Shown here one piece after another: positions 16,316 through 24,107 of a DNA stretch of 42,310 nt. How positions within the stretch are numbered: position 1 is the first letter of the stretch; every line of letters starts with the position of its first letter. A model generated the notes under the pieces. The model ran no database searches. It was not told the origin of the DNA and saw only the letters and a list, made by a program, of their open reading frames with translations. This DNA comes from Thalassovita taeanensis (lineage in GTDB: Bacteria > Pseudomonadota > Alphaproteobacteria > Rhodobacterales > Rhodobacteraceae), in contig NZ_FOEP01000021.1 in NCBI RefSeq assembly GCF_900110775.1, forward strand, positions 1 to 42,310, read 5' to 3'. A program made the translations under genes and the position numbers.

Positions 16316-17338
16316 GTGATCACCTTTTGCGCCATCGGGACATATGCCCATCGGCAACCGTTGGCGTATCCCCAGATCCGCGCGCATTGCCTGCCCCAGA
16401 TACGGGTGACCGAGGATCCGGGCCGGGCCGATATTGTGGCGGTTTCCCATACCAAGGATCTGGAGATTTTCGGTGCCGGTCTGCGCCGCAGCCTGTCGCG
16501 GGATCAGCGCCTGATTTTACTATCGGAAGAACCATTTTGGGATACGTGCTGGGGCACGTCCCCCCTTGAGCGGGATCTGGTGCATGACACGCCCGACGGG
16601 CCGCTGCCGCTGACGCAGCTGAACCATGTTACAAGCGCGATTTATGACTTCGACAAAATCCCCTATTTTCCGCTGACCAGTGCGCACTTCTCCACGCGCT
16701 ACACCCGCTGGTTTAGCCGGAATTCTATGCGCAGCGCTTCCGGCTGGAAAGAGCATCTCACAAGCTCCCTAGGGCAAGCGGTGTTCATGATGGCACGGCG
16801 CAAATCACCGCGGTATGAAGTGACCTTTCCGCAGGCCGGGGTATTTTCCATCTGTAACCAGCGCACGGCTATCGCGGAAGCCTGTCAGGGGGTGGAAATG
16901 GTGCATCTGGGGCAGGGGTGGCATGATACGCCGCCCCGGCAGGGGCTGACGGATTGGCATTTGGATAAATTCCTGACGCTTGACGGGGGCTATTGTTTTG
17001 TCTCGGCCATTGAGAACACTCACCAGTATTCCTATGTGACCGAAAAACTGTTCGATGCCTATGCCGTGGGTGCGGTTCCGCTTTATGTCGCGGGGACTCC
17101 TCACCGTGTTCATGAGCTTGCTCTGCCCGGTACATGGCTGAACCTGCTGGATGTTCCGTTTCAAGAAATCCCCGAGCTGATGGCCGACTTTGCAATGACA
17201 CCAGCGTTTTTTGAGGTATATGCTGAACAACAGGCCGGGTTGGCGCGGCTGTTTGGTGACCGTGATATCCTGCATGCCGAACTTGCGCGCCTGAGCGCGG
17301 CGCTGTTTGATGAATTTTCAGGTGTGTTGGAGCGCTGA
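16316..17338 (+). CDS. Family 10 fucosyltransferase-like protein
   Basis: A GTG start at 16316 lies six bases after the ugd stop. The 340-residue protein carries the family 10 (alpha-1,3/1,4-fucosyltransferase) signature near residues 225-260: FVSAIENTHQ, SYVTEKLFDAYAVGAVPLYV. In this pattern the Glu-Asn and the TEKL Lys bind GDP-fucose. LLSEEPFWDT and a GT-B-like two-half arrangement fit. There is no membrane segment and no heptad repeat tail of the Helicobacter kind. The presence of gmd, fcl and manC in the same operon makes GDP-L-fucose the probable donor. Its 3' end meets the minus-strand gene that follows with only two bases between the stops. Confidence 0.85.
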   Translation: MITFCAIGTYAHRQPLAYPQIRAHCLPQIRVTEDPGRADIVAVSHTKDLEIFGAGLRRSLSRDQRLILLSEEPFWDTCWGTSPLERDLVHDTPDGPLPLTQLNHVTSAIYDFDKIPYFPLTSAHFSTRYTRWFSRNSMRSASGWKEHLTSSLGQAVFMMARRKSPRYEVTFPQAGVFSICNQRTAIAEACQGVEMVHLGQGWHDTPPRQGLTDWHLDKFLTLDGGYCFVSAIENTHQYSYVTEKLFDAYAVGAVPLYVAGTPHRVHELALPGTWLNLLDVPFQEIPELMADFAMTPAFFEVYAEQQAGLARLFGDRDILHAELARLSAALFDEFSGVLER

Positions 17339-17340
17339 TT

Positions 17341-17922
17341 TCAGACCAATGGACGGTTTTCAGCTTGCCCATACAGGGCATAATGCACCAGCGCCGACCA
17401 TCCTGAAAAGGCCACATCGGGATTAGCCATGTAATAGGCTGTCGTACTGAACCCTGGCCCCGGATCACGGTGTTCGAATGCGCCCGAACGTACGTAGTGT
17501 TCATGCGGGCTCATGCCGCTTGGGCCCACATCCACATAGGCGTCCAGATACCACGCGCCGTCGAAAAGGTCGGACCTTTCCAATATGGCGATTTGCTCTG
17601 CTATTGACGGCAGCCCCGCAGGCGGCCCTTTTTGCCAAGTGGTGTAAAGGGTATGGATCAACGCTTTGTTGATCTCATGACGGCGGGCCAGCTCTTGCAT
17701 CTGGCTCGTTTCTGCAGGCCGAGCGGCTTCTGTCAGGGCTTTCGCCAAGACTTCCAGTTCATCCAGACGTTCCTGCGCCAACAGCCGGAAAGCGGTCAAT
17801 TCATCCTGAAACAACCCTAAGATTTCATCCTGTTTCTGCCGTGTCTGGGCGTCCAATTGTATGCTCCTGCTTTGTGTGCTGTCCCACGGTCCTGCCACTG
17901 ACGGCGAAGAATAAACACTCAA
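17341..17922 (-). CDS. Coiled-coil protein with two Tyr-Pro-Asp-Val-type repeats
   Basis: The 193-residue protein has a hydrophilic helical region at ~20-80 likely to form a coiled coil. Two tandem repeats follow at ~115-193: LFDGAWYLDAYVDVGPSGMSP..HYVRSGAFEHRDPGPGF and then AYYMANPDV...ALVHYALYGQAENRPL. The repeat core is (W/Y)Y-x3-Y/N-x-D-V, then P/AL-x2-HY, then G-x2-E-x-R. The same repeats sit at the front of the glycosyltransferases at 20425-23220 and 24108-25931 and in the close paralogue at 23261-23809. There is no catalytic domain, signal peptide or membrane helix. I would guess a scaffold or regulatory partner of the glycosyltransferases, but nothing proves this. Confidence 0.75.
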   Translation of the reverse strand: MSVYSSPSVAGPWDSTQSRSIQLDAQTRQKQDEILGLFQDELTAFRLLAQERLDELEVLAKALTEAARPAETSQMQELARRHEINKALIHTLYTTWQKGPPAGLPSIAEQIAILERSDLFDGAWYLDAYVDVGPSGMSPHEHYVRSGAFEHRDPGPGFSTTAYYMANPDVAFSGWSALVHYALYGQAENRPLV

Positions 17923-18138
17923 TATTTGAGATTTCTACGAAATGGCGTACGAGATGCAAAGCACGTATTAGGCACAAAGGCGGGTATAAAGACCGCATAA
18001 GTTGTTCCCTCTCACGTGGTTTCAGGGTGAGTACATATTTACAGATAACCGTGTTCTTTGGACTGTTGCGTTTGGAATTGTGTGGGGATCTGATAGAGAT
18101 CCTGCAATGAACGGTCCAGTGACAAGGAACTAAACCCT

Positions 18139-19122
18139 ATGACGAATATTCTGGTCACAGGCGGGGCTGGCTATATTGGCAGCCACGCCTGCAAGGCGCT
18201 GAAGGCAGCGGGATATACGCCCGTGACATTCGACAACCTGTATACCGGCTGGGAAGACGCGGTCAAATTCGGCCCGTTTGAAAAAGGTGATCTGCTGGAC
18301 CGCGCGCGTCTGGACGAAGTGTTTGCCAAATACAAACCCGCGGCCGCGATGCATTTCGCGGCCCTGTCTCAGGTTGGCGAAAGCATGTCCGACCCAGGGA
18401 AATACTGGCTGAATAACGCATATGGGTCGCTGAACCTGATCGAGGCTGCAGCCGCAGCCGGATGTGGAAATTTTGTATTTTCCTCGACCTGTGCAACCTA
18501 TGGCGAGCAGGACAATGTGGTGCTGGACGAAAGCAGCGTGCAGTTGCCCATCAACGCCTATGGCGCCAGTAAACGCGCGATTGAGGATATGTTGAGCGAT
18601 TTCAGCGTCTCACATGGCCTGAACGCGGTGATTTTCCGATACTTCAACGTGGCTGGCGCGGATGAAGCGGCCGAGGTCGGCGAACAGCACCATCCTGAAA
18701 CGCACCTGATCCCGCTGATCCTTGATGCGATTTCGGGAAAACGCGATGACTTGACCATTTTCGGCACGGATTACGACACGCCTGATGGCACATGTATCCG
18801 GGACTATGTCCATGTGATGGATTTGGTCGATGCGCATGTTCTGGGGCTGAAGTGGCTGGAACAGGGCAAGGGCAGCCGGGTGTTCAATCTGGGCACTGGA
18901 AGCGGGTTTTCCGTCCGCGAAGTCATGCAAGAGGCTGCCCGTGCTACAGGCCAGACTGTGCCCTGTACCGAAGGGCCGCGGCGGGCGGGCGATTGCACCA
19001 AACTGGTATCTGGCTCGGTGCGCGCCAAAGACGAACTGGGCTGGTGTCCGGATCGTTCCACATTGGCGCAGATGATCACAGACGCCTGGCGCTGGCACCA
19101 GCGTACACCCTATGCAAAATAG
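18139..19122 (+). CDS. galE: UDP-glucose 4-epimerase
   Basis: It interconverts UDP-glucose and UDP-galactose with bound NAD. The 327-residue protein shows VTGGAGYIGSHACKAL, FDNLYTGWEDAVKFG, MHFAALSQVGESM, SSTCATYG with the catalytic Thr, and YGASKRAIEDML with Tyr141 and Lys145. RYFNVAGAD, DGTCIRDYVHVMDLVDAH and FNLGTGSGFSVREVM are all standard for GalE. It follows a 216-base noncoding stretch after a divergent gene and so should have its own promoter there. The next gene, the export lipoprotein, is 143 bases away on the same strand. Confidence 0.95.
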   Translation: MTNILVTGGAGYIGSHACKALKAAGYTPVTFDNLYTGWEDAVKFGPFEKGDLLDRARLDEVFAKYKPAAAMHFAALSQVGESMSDPGKYWLNNAYGSLNLIEAAAAAGCGNFVFSSTCATYGEQDNVVLDESSVQLPINAYGASKRAIEDMLSDFSVSHGLNAVIFRYFNVAGADEAAEVGEQHHPETHLIPLILDAISGKRDDLTIFGTDYDTPDGTCIRDYVHVMDLVDAHVLGLKWLEQGKGSRVFNLGTGSGFSVREVMQEAARATGQTVPCTEGPRRAGDCTKLVSGSVRAKDELGWCPDRSTLAQMITDAWRWHQRTPYAK

Positions 19123-19265
19123 CCCCGGCACGCCGTATGGACCAGAGTGCAAATCCAACGGGCAGAAGGCCGCAGGGCTTCGGCTCAGGGCTAGATTGGG
19201 TCTGTCTTTGCAGCGCATATGACGATACAAACCTCTCAAATAAAGCAGTTTTCAGGACAGTAAAT

Positions 19266-20384
19266 ATGCAGCGCTTTATGCCCTTGGTGGCTTTATGCCT
19301 TTCGCTCCTTTTGACCGCAGGGTGCTCTTTGCCACGGGGGGCGGCTTTGTCCTCGGAAATCCTAGCCGAGAAACATCGGGAACACCCAAGTTTTCAAGTC
19401 GTTTCGGTGTCGCGTGACAATATCAACGTGCTCGGGGAATGGCCTGTGACCGGGTGGAAAGGGTCGTATAACTGGATCAATGCGCAGCGTGGTCCGCAAA
19501 GCCCTTTGATTCGAACTGGCGACTTGTTGCACCTTGTCATTTGGGACAGTCAGGAAAACTCGCTGCTGATTTCGACCGGCACCAAACAGGCGAAGCTGGA
19601 TAGTCTGGCCGTCTCCACCAAGGGCGAGGTTTTCATTCCCTATCTAGGCGCGGTGCAGGTGCGGAATATGACCCCCGATGCGGCCCGCGAAAAAATTCAG
19701 GCGGCGCTCGAACCTATTGTCCCCTCGGCTCAGGTGCAGCTGTCTTTGCAAGCGGGGTTGCGCAATTCGGTGGATTTGGTTGGTGGCGTGTCCCGCCCAG
19801 GAACCTATCCTCTTCCGGATCGCAATTATACGATTGTCAGTCTTTTGGCGCAGGGGGGGGGCATCAGCGCCAATCTGCGCAACCCGGTCGTGCGTCTGAA
19901 CCGTGGCAATAGCAGCTACGAAATCCGGGCCGAGCGGCTGATGTCCGAGCCCCAGCTGAACACCACACTGCGCGGCGACGATAAGATTGTGGTCGAAGAA
20001 GACCAACGGTTCTTTACTGCGCTTGGCGCAACCGGCCGCGAAGAACTTGTGTATTTCGAACGGGAACATATCACCGCGATGGAGGCCCTCTCGACAATTG
20101 GCGGCCTGTCCGATGGGCGTGCCAACCTGAAATCTGTTCTGATTTTGCGCGACTATCCAGCGAAAGCGTTGCACAAAAACACCGCAGGCCCCACGCAGGA
20201 ACAGGTTATTTTTACCTTTGACCTGACTTCGGCAGATGGGTTGTTTGCTGCGCGCAAATTCGGCATCAACCCGCAAGACACTGTGTTCGCCACCGAGGCT
20301 GTCGTGACCTCGGCCCGGACGGTTCTCGGCCTGATCGGCTCGGTTGTCGGTGTGAGCAATGCGGTCAACAACATATCCAACTGA
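19266..20384 (+). CDS. Wza-like polysaccharide export lipoprotein
   Basis: I place the start at the ATG at 19266, preceded by AGGACAG. It gives a lipoprotein signal peptide: MQRFMPLVALCLSLLLTAGC with the lipidated Cys at 20. The longer upstream reading lies inside galE and is not used. Residues ~75-170 are the polysaccharide export domain, with IRTGDLLHLVIWDSQE, STKGEVFIPYLGAVQV and PDAAREKIQAAL. SLBB domains follow: VDLVGGVSRPGTYPLPDRNYTIVSLLAQGGG and a second from AMEALSTIGGLSDGRANL. The protein should form the outer-membrane channel for the polymer. The C-terminal SARTVLGLIGSVVGVSNAVNN could be the amphipathic helix of the Wza type. No Wzc or other exporter partner is in the window. Confidence 0.92.
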   Translation: MQRFMPLVALCLSLLLTAGCSLPRGAALSSEILAEKHREHPSFQVVSVSRDNINVLGEWPVTGWKGSYNWINAQRGPQSPLIRTGDLLHLVIWDSQENSLLISTGTKQAKLDSLAVSTKGEVFIPYLGAVQVRNMTPDAAREKIQAALEPIVPSAQVQLSLQAGLRNSVDLVGGVSRPGTYPLPDRNYTIVSLLAQGGGISANLRNPVVRLNRGNSSYEIRAERLMSEPQLNTTLRGDDKIVVEEDQRFFTALGATGREELVYFEREHITAMEALSTIGGLSDGRANLKSVLILRDYPAKALHKNTAGPTQEQVIFTFDLTSADGLFAARKFGINPQDTVFATEAVVTSARTVLGLIGSVVGVSNAVNNISN

Positions 20385-20397
20385 CCACTCAAATGGC

Positions 20398-20434
20398 GCA
20401 GGCCTGACCTGCCACACTGCCTTGTCAGGCCTGC
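20398..20434. terminator. 11-bp perfect inverted repeat between convergent genes
   Basis: GCAGGCCTGAC (20398-20408) pairs with GTCAGGCCTGC (20424-20434), leaving a 15-base loop. It lies between the stop of the export lipoprotein gene and the end of the minus-strand glycosyltransferase, overlapping the latter's last codons. There is no clear T-run on either side, so it may act as a hairpin barrier and not as a classic terminator. Confidence 0.5.
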
Positions 20435-23220
20435 ATCGCCTGTTCCTGCAAAAGGCGCGCGCATTGGCGTGCGGCGTTGCTCATGTGTAGCAACTGTCCC
20501 CGCGCGGCCTCCAGTGCGAGGATCGCATTCGCCACGCTTTGCGGGTCGTCCTTTGGCACGACAAATCCGCTCACCCCGCTTTCGACCAAGAATGGCGGCG
20601 CGCCGCGATCATAACAAACGACAGGGCGCCCGGCGGCCATGGCCTCCATCACCGTGCGCCCGAATGATTCAGCAAATTTGGAAATGCTCAGAACGATGTC
20701 GGCCTGCGCCAGCGCCTCTGCCGGGGTTGCTGCATAGTCCCGGAATTCAACATTGTCGGGCCAGGGCCGCAGCAGATGTAAATCCTGTGTGTTGGGGCCG
20801 ATCAGGCGGAACCGGATGGGGCGCCCTTCAGCCGCGATCAGTCGCGCGACGGCCAGAAAATCAGCCACGCCCTTTTTGGCAATGTTGCTGCTGATCAGGG
20901 CCACATTCAGGCACTGTTCCGGCTGAAATGGCAGGCTGAACAGATCTTCATCCACCGAATTGGGACGGATCACCGTGCGATCCGGGCAGCCCAGCCAATC
21001 CGCGACAGGCTGCGAGGTGGCAACGAACCGGTCAGCCTGTTCCAACAGGATCCGGCGCAGGGTTTCGGCATCTGCCCCAAGATTGCGGCGCAGGGCCACA
21101 TCCTGAGCTGGCAATTCACGGACATGAACAATGCTTTCGCAACCTTCGGCGCGGGCGGCCACCAAAGGCGCATCCAGAACCATTGTGTTCACATGGATTT
21201 CTTTCGACCCGTATTTACGGATCAGTCCGCGAATGGCCGTGACAGTTTCCGGCTGTGGCGGGCACGAGACACGCCACCAGATTTGTGGCAGGACTTCGAC
21301 CGCCGCCGAAATTTCCAGCAACTGATCCAGATAGCCCATGTTGCGCAGGGTTGGCAGAACAACCACCGGGCATTGGCCGCGCCGCGCCATGCGTTCGACC
21401 ACCCCCAAAAGGCTACGTTCCGCCCCGAACAGAGTTTTGCCTGAAGTATGCGCAAAGACCAGCGTGCGCGGCAGATCCGCAGAGATATCCGCCAGAGCCC
21501 CAAGGAAAACGGGTAGGGGCTTTGCCGCTGCCGCGCGCCCATTTTCTTCATAATGCAGAAGCGGAATGGCATCTTCGTCCAGCCCCTGCGCGCGTCGGTA
21601 TCCGCCCGAGCTGAATAAAGGCCCCGGATCGCGGTTTTCCCCGGCGCCGCCATTCAGGTAGTGGCGCACGGGGTTCAGATCAGCCAACAGGACATCGGGA
21701 TTGCTGAGCCGATACCAATCCGGGTCAAACAGCTCTGAGGCAGACAGCAGGTCATAGGCGCTGGTTGGCCCTTGCGGATCGCCCAGCCCGATTGCCTCGG
21801 GCACACGGAACGGGCGCTGACCTGGGATGCAGGGCATATACATGTTTTCAGCTGTATGGGCGCGGGCGTGCCAGTCATGCGCCGCCTCCATGTAATCTCG
21901 CCGCACGCCCTTGAACTGGGTGCGCAGATGGGTGGCGCTTTGCATGGTCAGGGATTGCGTTTCCGTCCGGCCAAAGGACAGCGGCAGCCCGGCACAGACC
22001 TCGCGGATCGCATCTGGCCCATATGCGGCAAGGATGCGATAATAATACTCGGTATCAGCATTGACCCGAACCCGGTCCCAATACCCCAGCGTCTCGCGCA
22101 ATTCCGCCCGCACCATCAACGACGAGACATTGCGGTAGATCCATGCCTCTTCCATGCGCCAGCGGGTCATATCCAGATCATTCCCCACCCGCACCCAATG
22201 AGACACAGTGGCCTTGAGTTCGGGCTGATCTATCAGGTGGCGGGCCTGCAGTTCCAATTTCTGTGGGTGCGACCAGTCATCGGCATCATGGACGGCGATG
22301 AAATCGCCCCGCGCCTCGGCAAAGCCGGTGTTGCGGGCCGGATAGGCCCCCTGGTTTTGCTCATGGGGGATCACGCGAATGCGGGGGTCTTCGTCAGCCT
22401 GCTGGCGGGCAATGGCCAGACTATCATCCGTTGATCCGTCATCTACCACGATGATTTCCAGATTGGGCCAGGTTTGCGCCCGCAGCCCGCGCAACGCGGT
22501 GGGCAGGCCGCGCGCACCATTGAACACCGGTATGATCACGCTGATCCGAGGCAATGTATCCGCAGGCGCCCCCAGCCACGGTCCGGGCTGCCCGTCCAGC
22601 CGGTCGAACCGCGACCCATCCCAATCCGGACGCAGGGTGATCGGCATCACGTTGTGTGGCACATAAAGCCGGATCAGGTAATGCGACAGTTCCCAGTCAT
22701 CCTGCCCGCGGGCCCCGGCGCACAGCATCCCGGCCAGTTCGAAATCAGGTAGGGGGCCGAAGCGTTCGATCCCTGCAGAACGGATCTTTTCGGCCTCAGG
22801 CTGGTCCTCGCAGGCCAGTGCCAGCTGTACACCCAAAAGGTAAGGCCCCGGATGGCGAATAATCTGCATCCCTTCGGGATGAGCGTGAAACACCTGGATT
22901 GCGTCAAACGCGGCTGTCAGGTTGCCCTGTTCCTTTTCCCAGCGGGCCAGTGCCCAGCCGGCCACGGCCTGCTCGCGGGGTGGACCTTTGTGCAGAAGGC
23001 GGCGCAGTTCCGGAGCGGCGGTATCCGCGTAGCCGCGCCACAATATGTGGTCCAGTTCCCGCGCCTGGACCGGCCCCCCATGCCGCCCTTCCGAACGCCC
23101 GACCTGAGTATAATGATCCCAAGGATCGATTCCTGCGGCCCGCACATCGGCATAGGTCTGCAAATACCAGATTGGATCAAAGTTATCTGGTTCGGAAAGC
23201 TCCTGAGGGCTATGTGGCAT
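20425..23220 (-). CDS. Dual glycosyltransferase (GT2 + GT4) with embedded repeats
   Basis: The 931-residue protein starts with one repeat (FDPIWYLQTYADVRAAGIDP..HY..VGRSEGR, ~13-50), then a helical TPR-like region to ~170. At ~225-420 follows a GT2 domain: ISVIIPVFNGARGLPTALRG, IIVVDDGSTDDSLAIA and AVHDADDWSHPQK with the DxD. A pair of repeats (LFDPDWYRLSNPDV...HYLNGG..ENRDPGPLF, then a second) lies at ~505-580. The rest is a GT4 domain with NIAKKGVADFLAVARLI, RLIGPN, SKFAESFGRTVMEAMAAGRPVVCYDRG and the usual Glu. One polypeptide may thus add two sugars. Its first half parallels the 607-residue protein at 24108, including HDADDWSHPQK. The small repeat protein at 23261-23809 lies 40 bases upstream on the same strand, probably in one operon. 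Confidence 0.88.
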   Translation of the reverse strand: MPHSPQELSEPDNFDPIWYLQTYADVRAAGIDPWDHYTQVGRSEGRHGGPVQARELDHILWRGYADTAAPELRRLLHKGPPREQAVAGWALARWEKEQGNLTAAFDAIQVFHAHPEGMQIIRHPGPYLLGVQLALACEDQPEAEKIRSAGIERFGPLPDFELAGMLCAGARGQDDWELSHYLIRLYVPHNVMPITLRPDWDGSRFDRLDGQPGPWLGAPADTLPRISVIIPVFNGARGLPTALRGLRAQTWPNLEIIVVDDGSTDDSLAIARQQADEDPRIRVIPHEQNQGAYPARNTGFAEARGDFIAVHDADDWSHPQKLELQARHLIDQPELKATVSHWVRVGNDLDMTRWRMEEAWIYRNVSSLMVRAELRETLGYWDRVRVNADTEYYYRILAAYGPDAIREVCAGLPLSFGRTETQSLTMQSATHLRTQFKGVRRDYMEAAHDWHARAHTAENMYMPCIPGQRPFRVPEAIGLGDPQGPTSAYDLLSASELFDPDWYRLSNPDVLLADLNPVRHYLNGGAGENRDPGPLFSSGGYRRAQGLDEDAIPLLHYEENGRAAAAKPLPVFLGALADISADLPRTLVFAHTSGKTLFGAERSLLGVVERMARRGQCPVVVLPTLRNMGYLDQLLEISAAVEVLPQIWWRVSCPPQPETVTAIRGLIRKYGSKEIHVNTMVLDAPLVAARAEGCESIVHVRELPAQDVALRRNLGADAETLRRILLEQADRFVATSQPVADWLGCPDRTVIRPNSVDEDLFSLPFQPEQCLNVALISSNIAKKGVADFLAVARLIAAEGRPIRFRLIGPNTQDLHLLRPWPDNVEFRDYAATPAEALAQADIVLSISKFAESFGRTVMEAMAAGRPVVCYDRGAPPFLVESGVSGFVVPKDDPQSVANAILALEAARGQLLHMSNAARQCARLLQEQAMQA

Positions 23221-23260
23221 TTAAGTCTGCTTTGTTGGTCACATGATCCGGCTGTGGGTG

Positions 23261-23809
23261 TCAGGCGATCGCCCGGCCCTCGTTTTTACCAAACAAGGCA
23301 TAATGCACCAAAGCCGGCCAACCCGTATCTGCGACATCGGGGTTTGCAATATAATAAGATATTGTATCGAAATCCGGGCCGGGGTTGCGCCCCTCAAATG
23401 CCCCGGAGCGCACGTAGTGCTCTTTGGGTCTTTTGCCGCCTTCTACCACATCGGGGTAGGTTTCCAGATACCAAGCGGAGTCAAACAAATCCGTAGCCGA
23501 AAGGGCATCAATCTGCTGCTCAAAAGGCGGCACTCCATGTGCGGGGCCGTCCCGCCAGCTGGCATACAGAACATGAACCAGACGCAATTCGACAGCATGG
23601 CGCTTTTTCAAGGCGTCGATCCGATCAACCAGAACAGCCTCTGTCTGCGTCTCGACGGTTTCCATCTGCTCGGTCAGGGCAGAGATTTCTTTGAGTCTGG
23701 CATCCAGATGGGACTTTAGTGAATTGATTTCGTTACGCAAAAGCTTCTGGATTTCCGCGTGACTTTCGGCAGCGGTTTTCAGAACAGACGCTTCTTGGGC
23801 TTCGGGCAT
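23261..23809 (-). CDS. Coiled-coil protein with two Tyr-Pro-Asp-Val-type repeats (paralogue)
   Basis: The 182-residue protein resembles the one at 17341-17922 in length, order and sequence. It has an N-terminal coiled coil (~10-80, rich in Glu, Leu, Lys) and the linker HVLYASWRDGPAHGVPPFEQQID, which matches HTLYTTWQKGPPAGLPSIAEQIA of the other. Two repeats follow: LFDSAWYLETYPDVVEGGKRP..HYVRSGAFEGRNPGPDF and YYIANPDV...ALVHYALFGKNEGR. There is no catalytic domain. It lies just upstream of the dual glycosyltransferase on the same strand. A duplication within the locus is the simplest origin. Function is unknown; association with the glycosyltransferases through the shared repeats is my inference. 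Confidence 0.77.
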   Translation of the reverse strand: MPEAQEASVLKTAAESHAEIQKLLRNEINSLKSHLDARLKEISALTEQMETVETQTEAVLVDRIDALKKRHAVELRLVHVLYASWRDGPAHGVPPFEQQIDALSATDLFDSAWYLETYPDVVEGGKRPKEHYVRSGAFEGRNPGPDFDTISYYIANPDVADTGWPALVHYALFGKNEGRAIA

Positions 23810-24107
23810 TGGAAGACTACTCCATCAAAATATTGTGGCGATTCAACTGCTAGAGATACTTATCGTCATTTTGTCGTGCGAAGGCCAGCCATCCCCCGCA
23901 GAAATCAGCAGCAGCCGGTTTTTCCCGCCTGCCGAGCTGTAAAGCCGTATGAGGTTTCGCATCTGTCATATCCCGGGTTTTCGACAGAACCTGCCCGCAG
24001 GCGGCTATAGCATTGCCGTTTCCCGCAACACCGGTCAAAATCGCAGCAATCAATATCCGGCCCCGTGTTGCGGTCGGTGTGTCTGTTCTTTTCGAAAATG
24101 AGACCAC
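23810..24107. other. Divergent intergenic region
   Basis: These 298 bases separate the minus-strand repeat protein from the plus-strand glycosyltransferase and should hold both promoters. An 85-codon minus frame from a GTG at 24107 starts exactly where the plus gene starts. Its N-terminus reads a little like a signal peptide, but it has no ribosome site and I do not call it. No clear promoter motif was found. Confidence 0.4.

Noticed and set aside
18792-19265. Longer N-terminus of the export lipoprotein reaching into galE
   Set aside because: It would overlap most of the galE 3' end and remove the lipoprotein signal peptide at the true start.
23850-24107. 85-codon minus frame with a somewhat signal-peptide-like start
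   Set aside because: It has a GTG start without a ribosome site, fills a divergent promoter region, and matches no family. It could be real, but I cannot support it.
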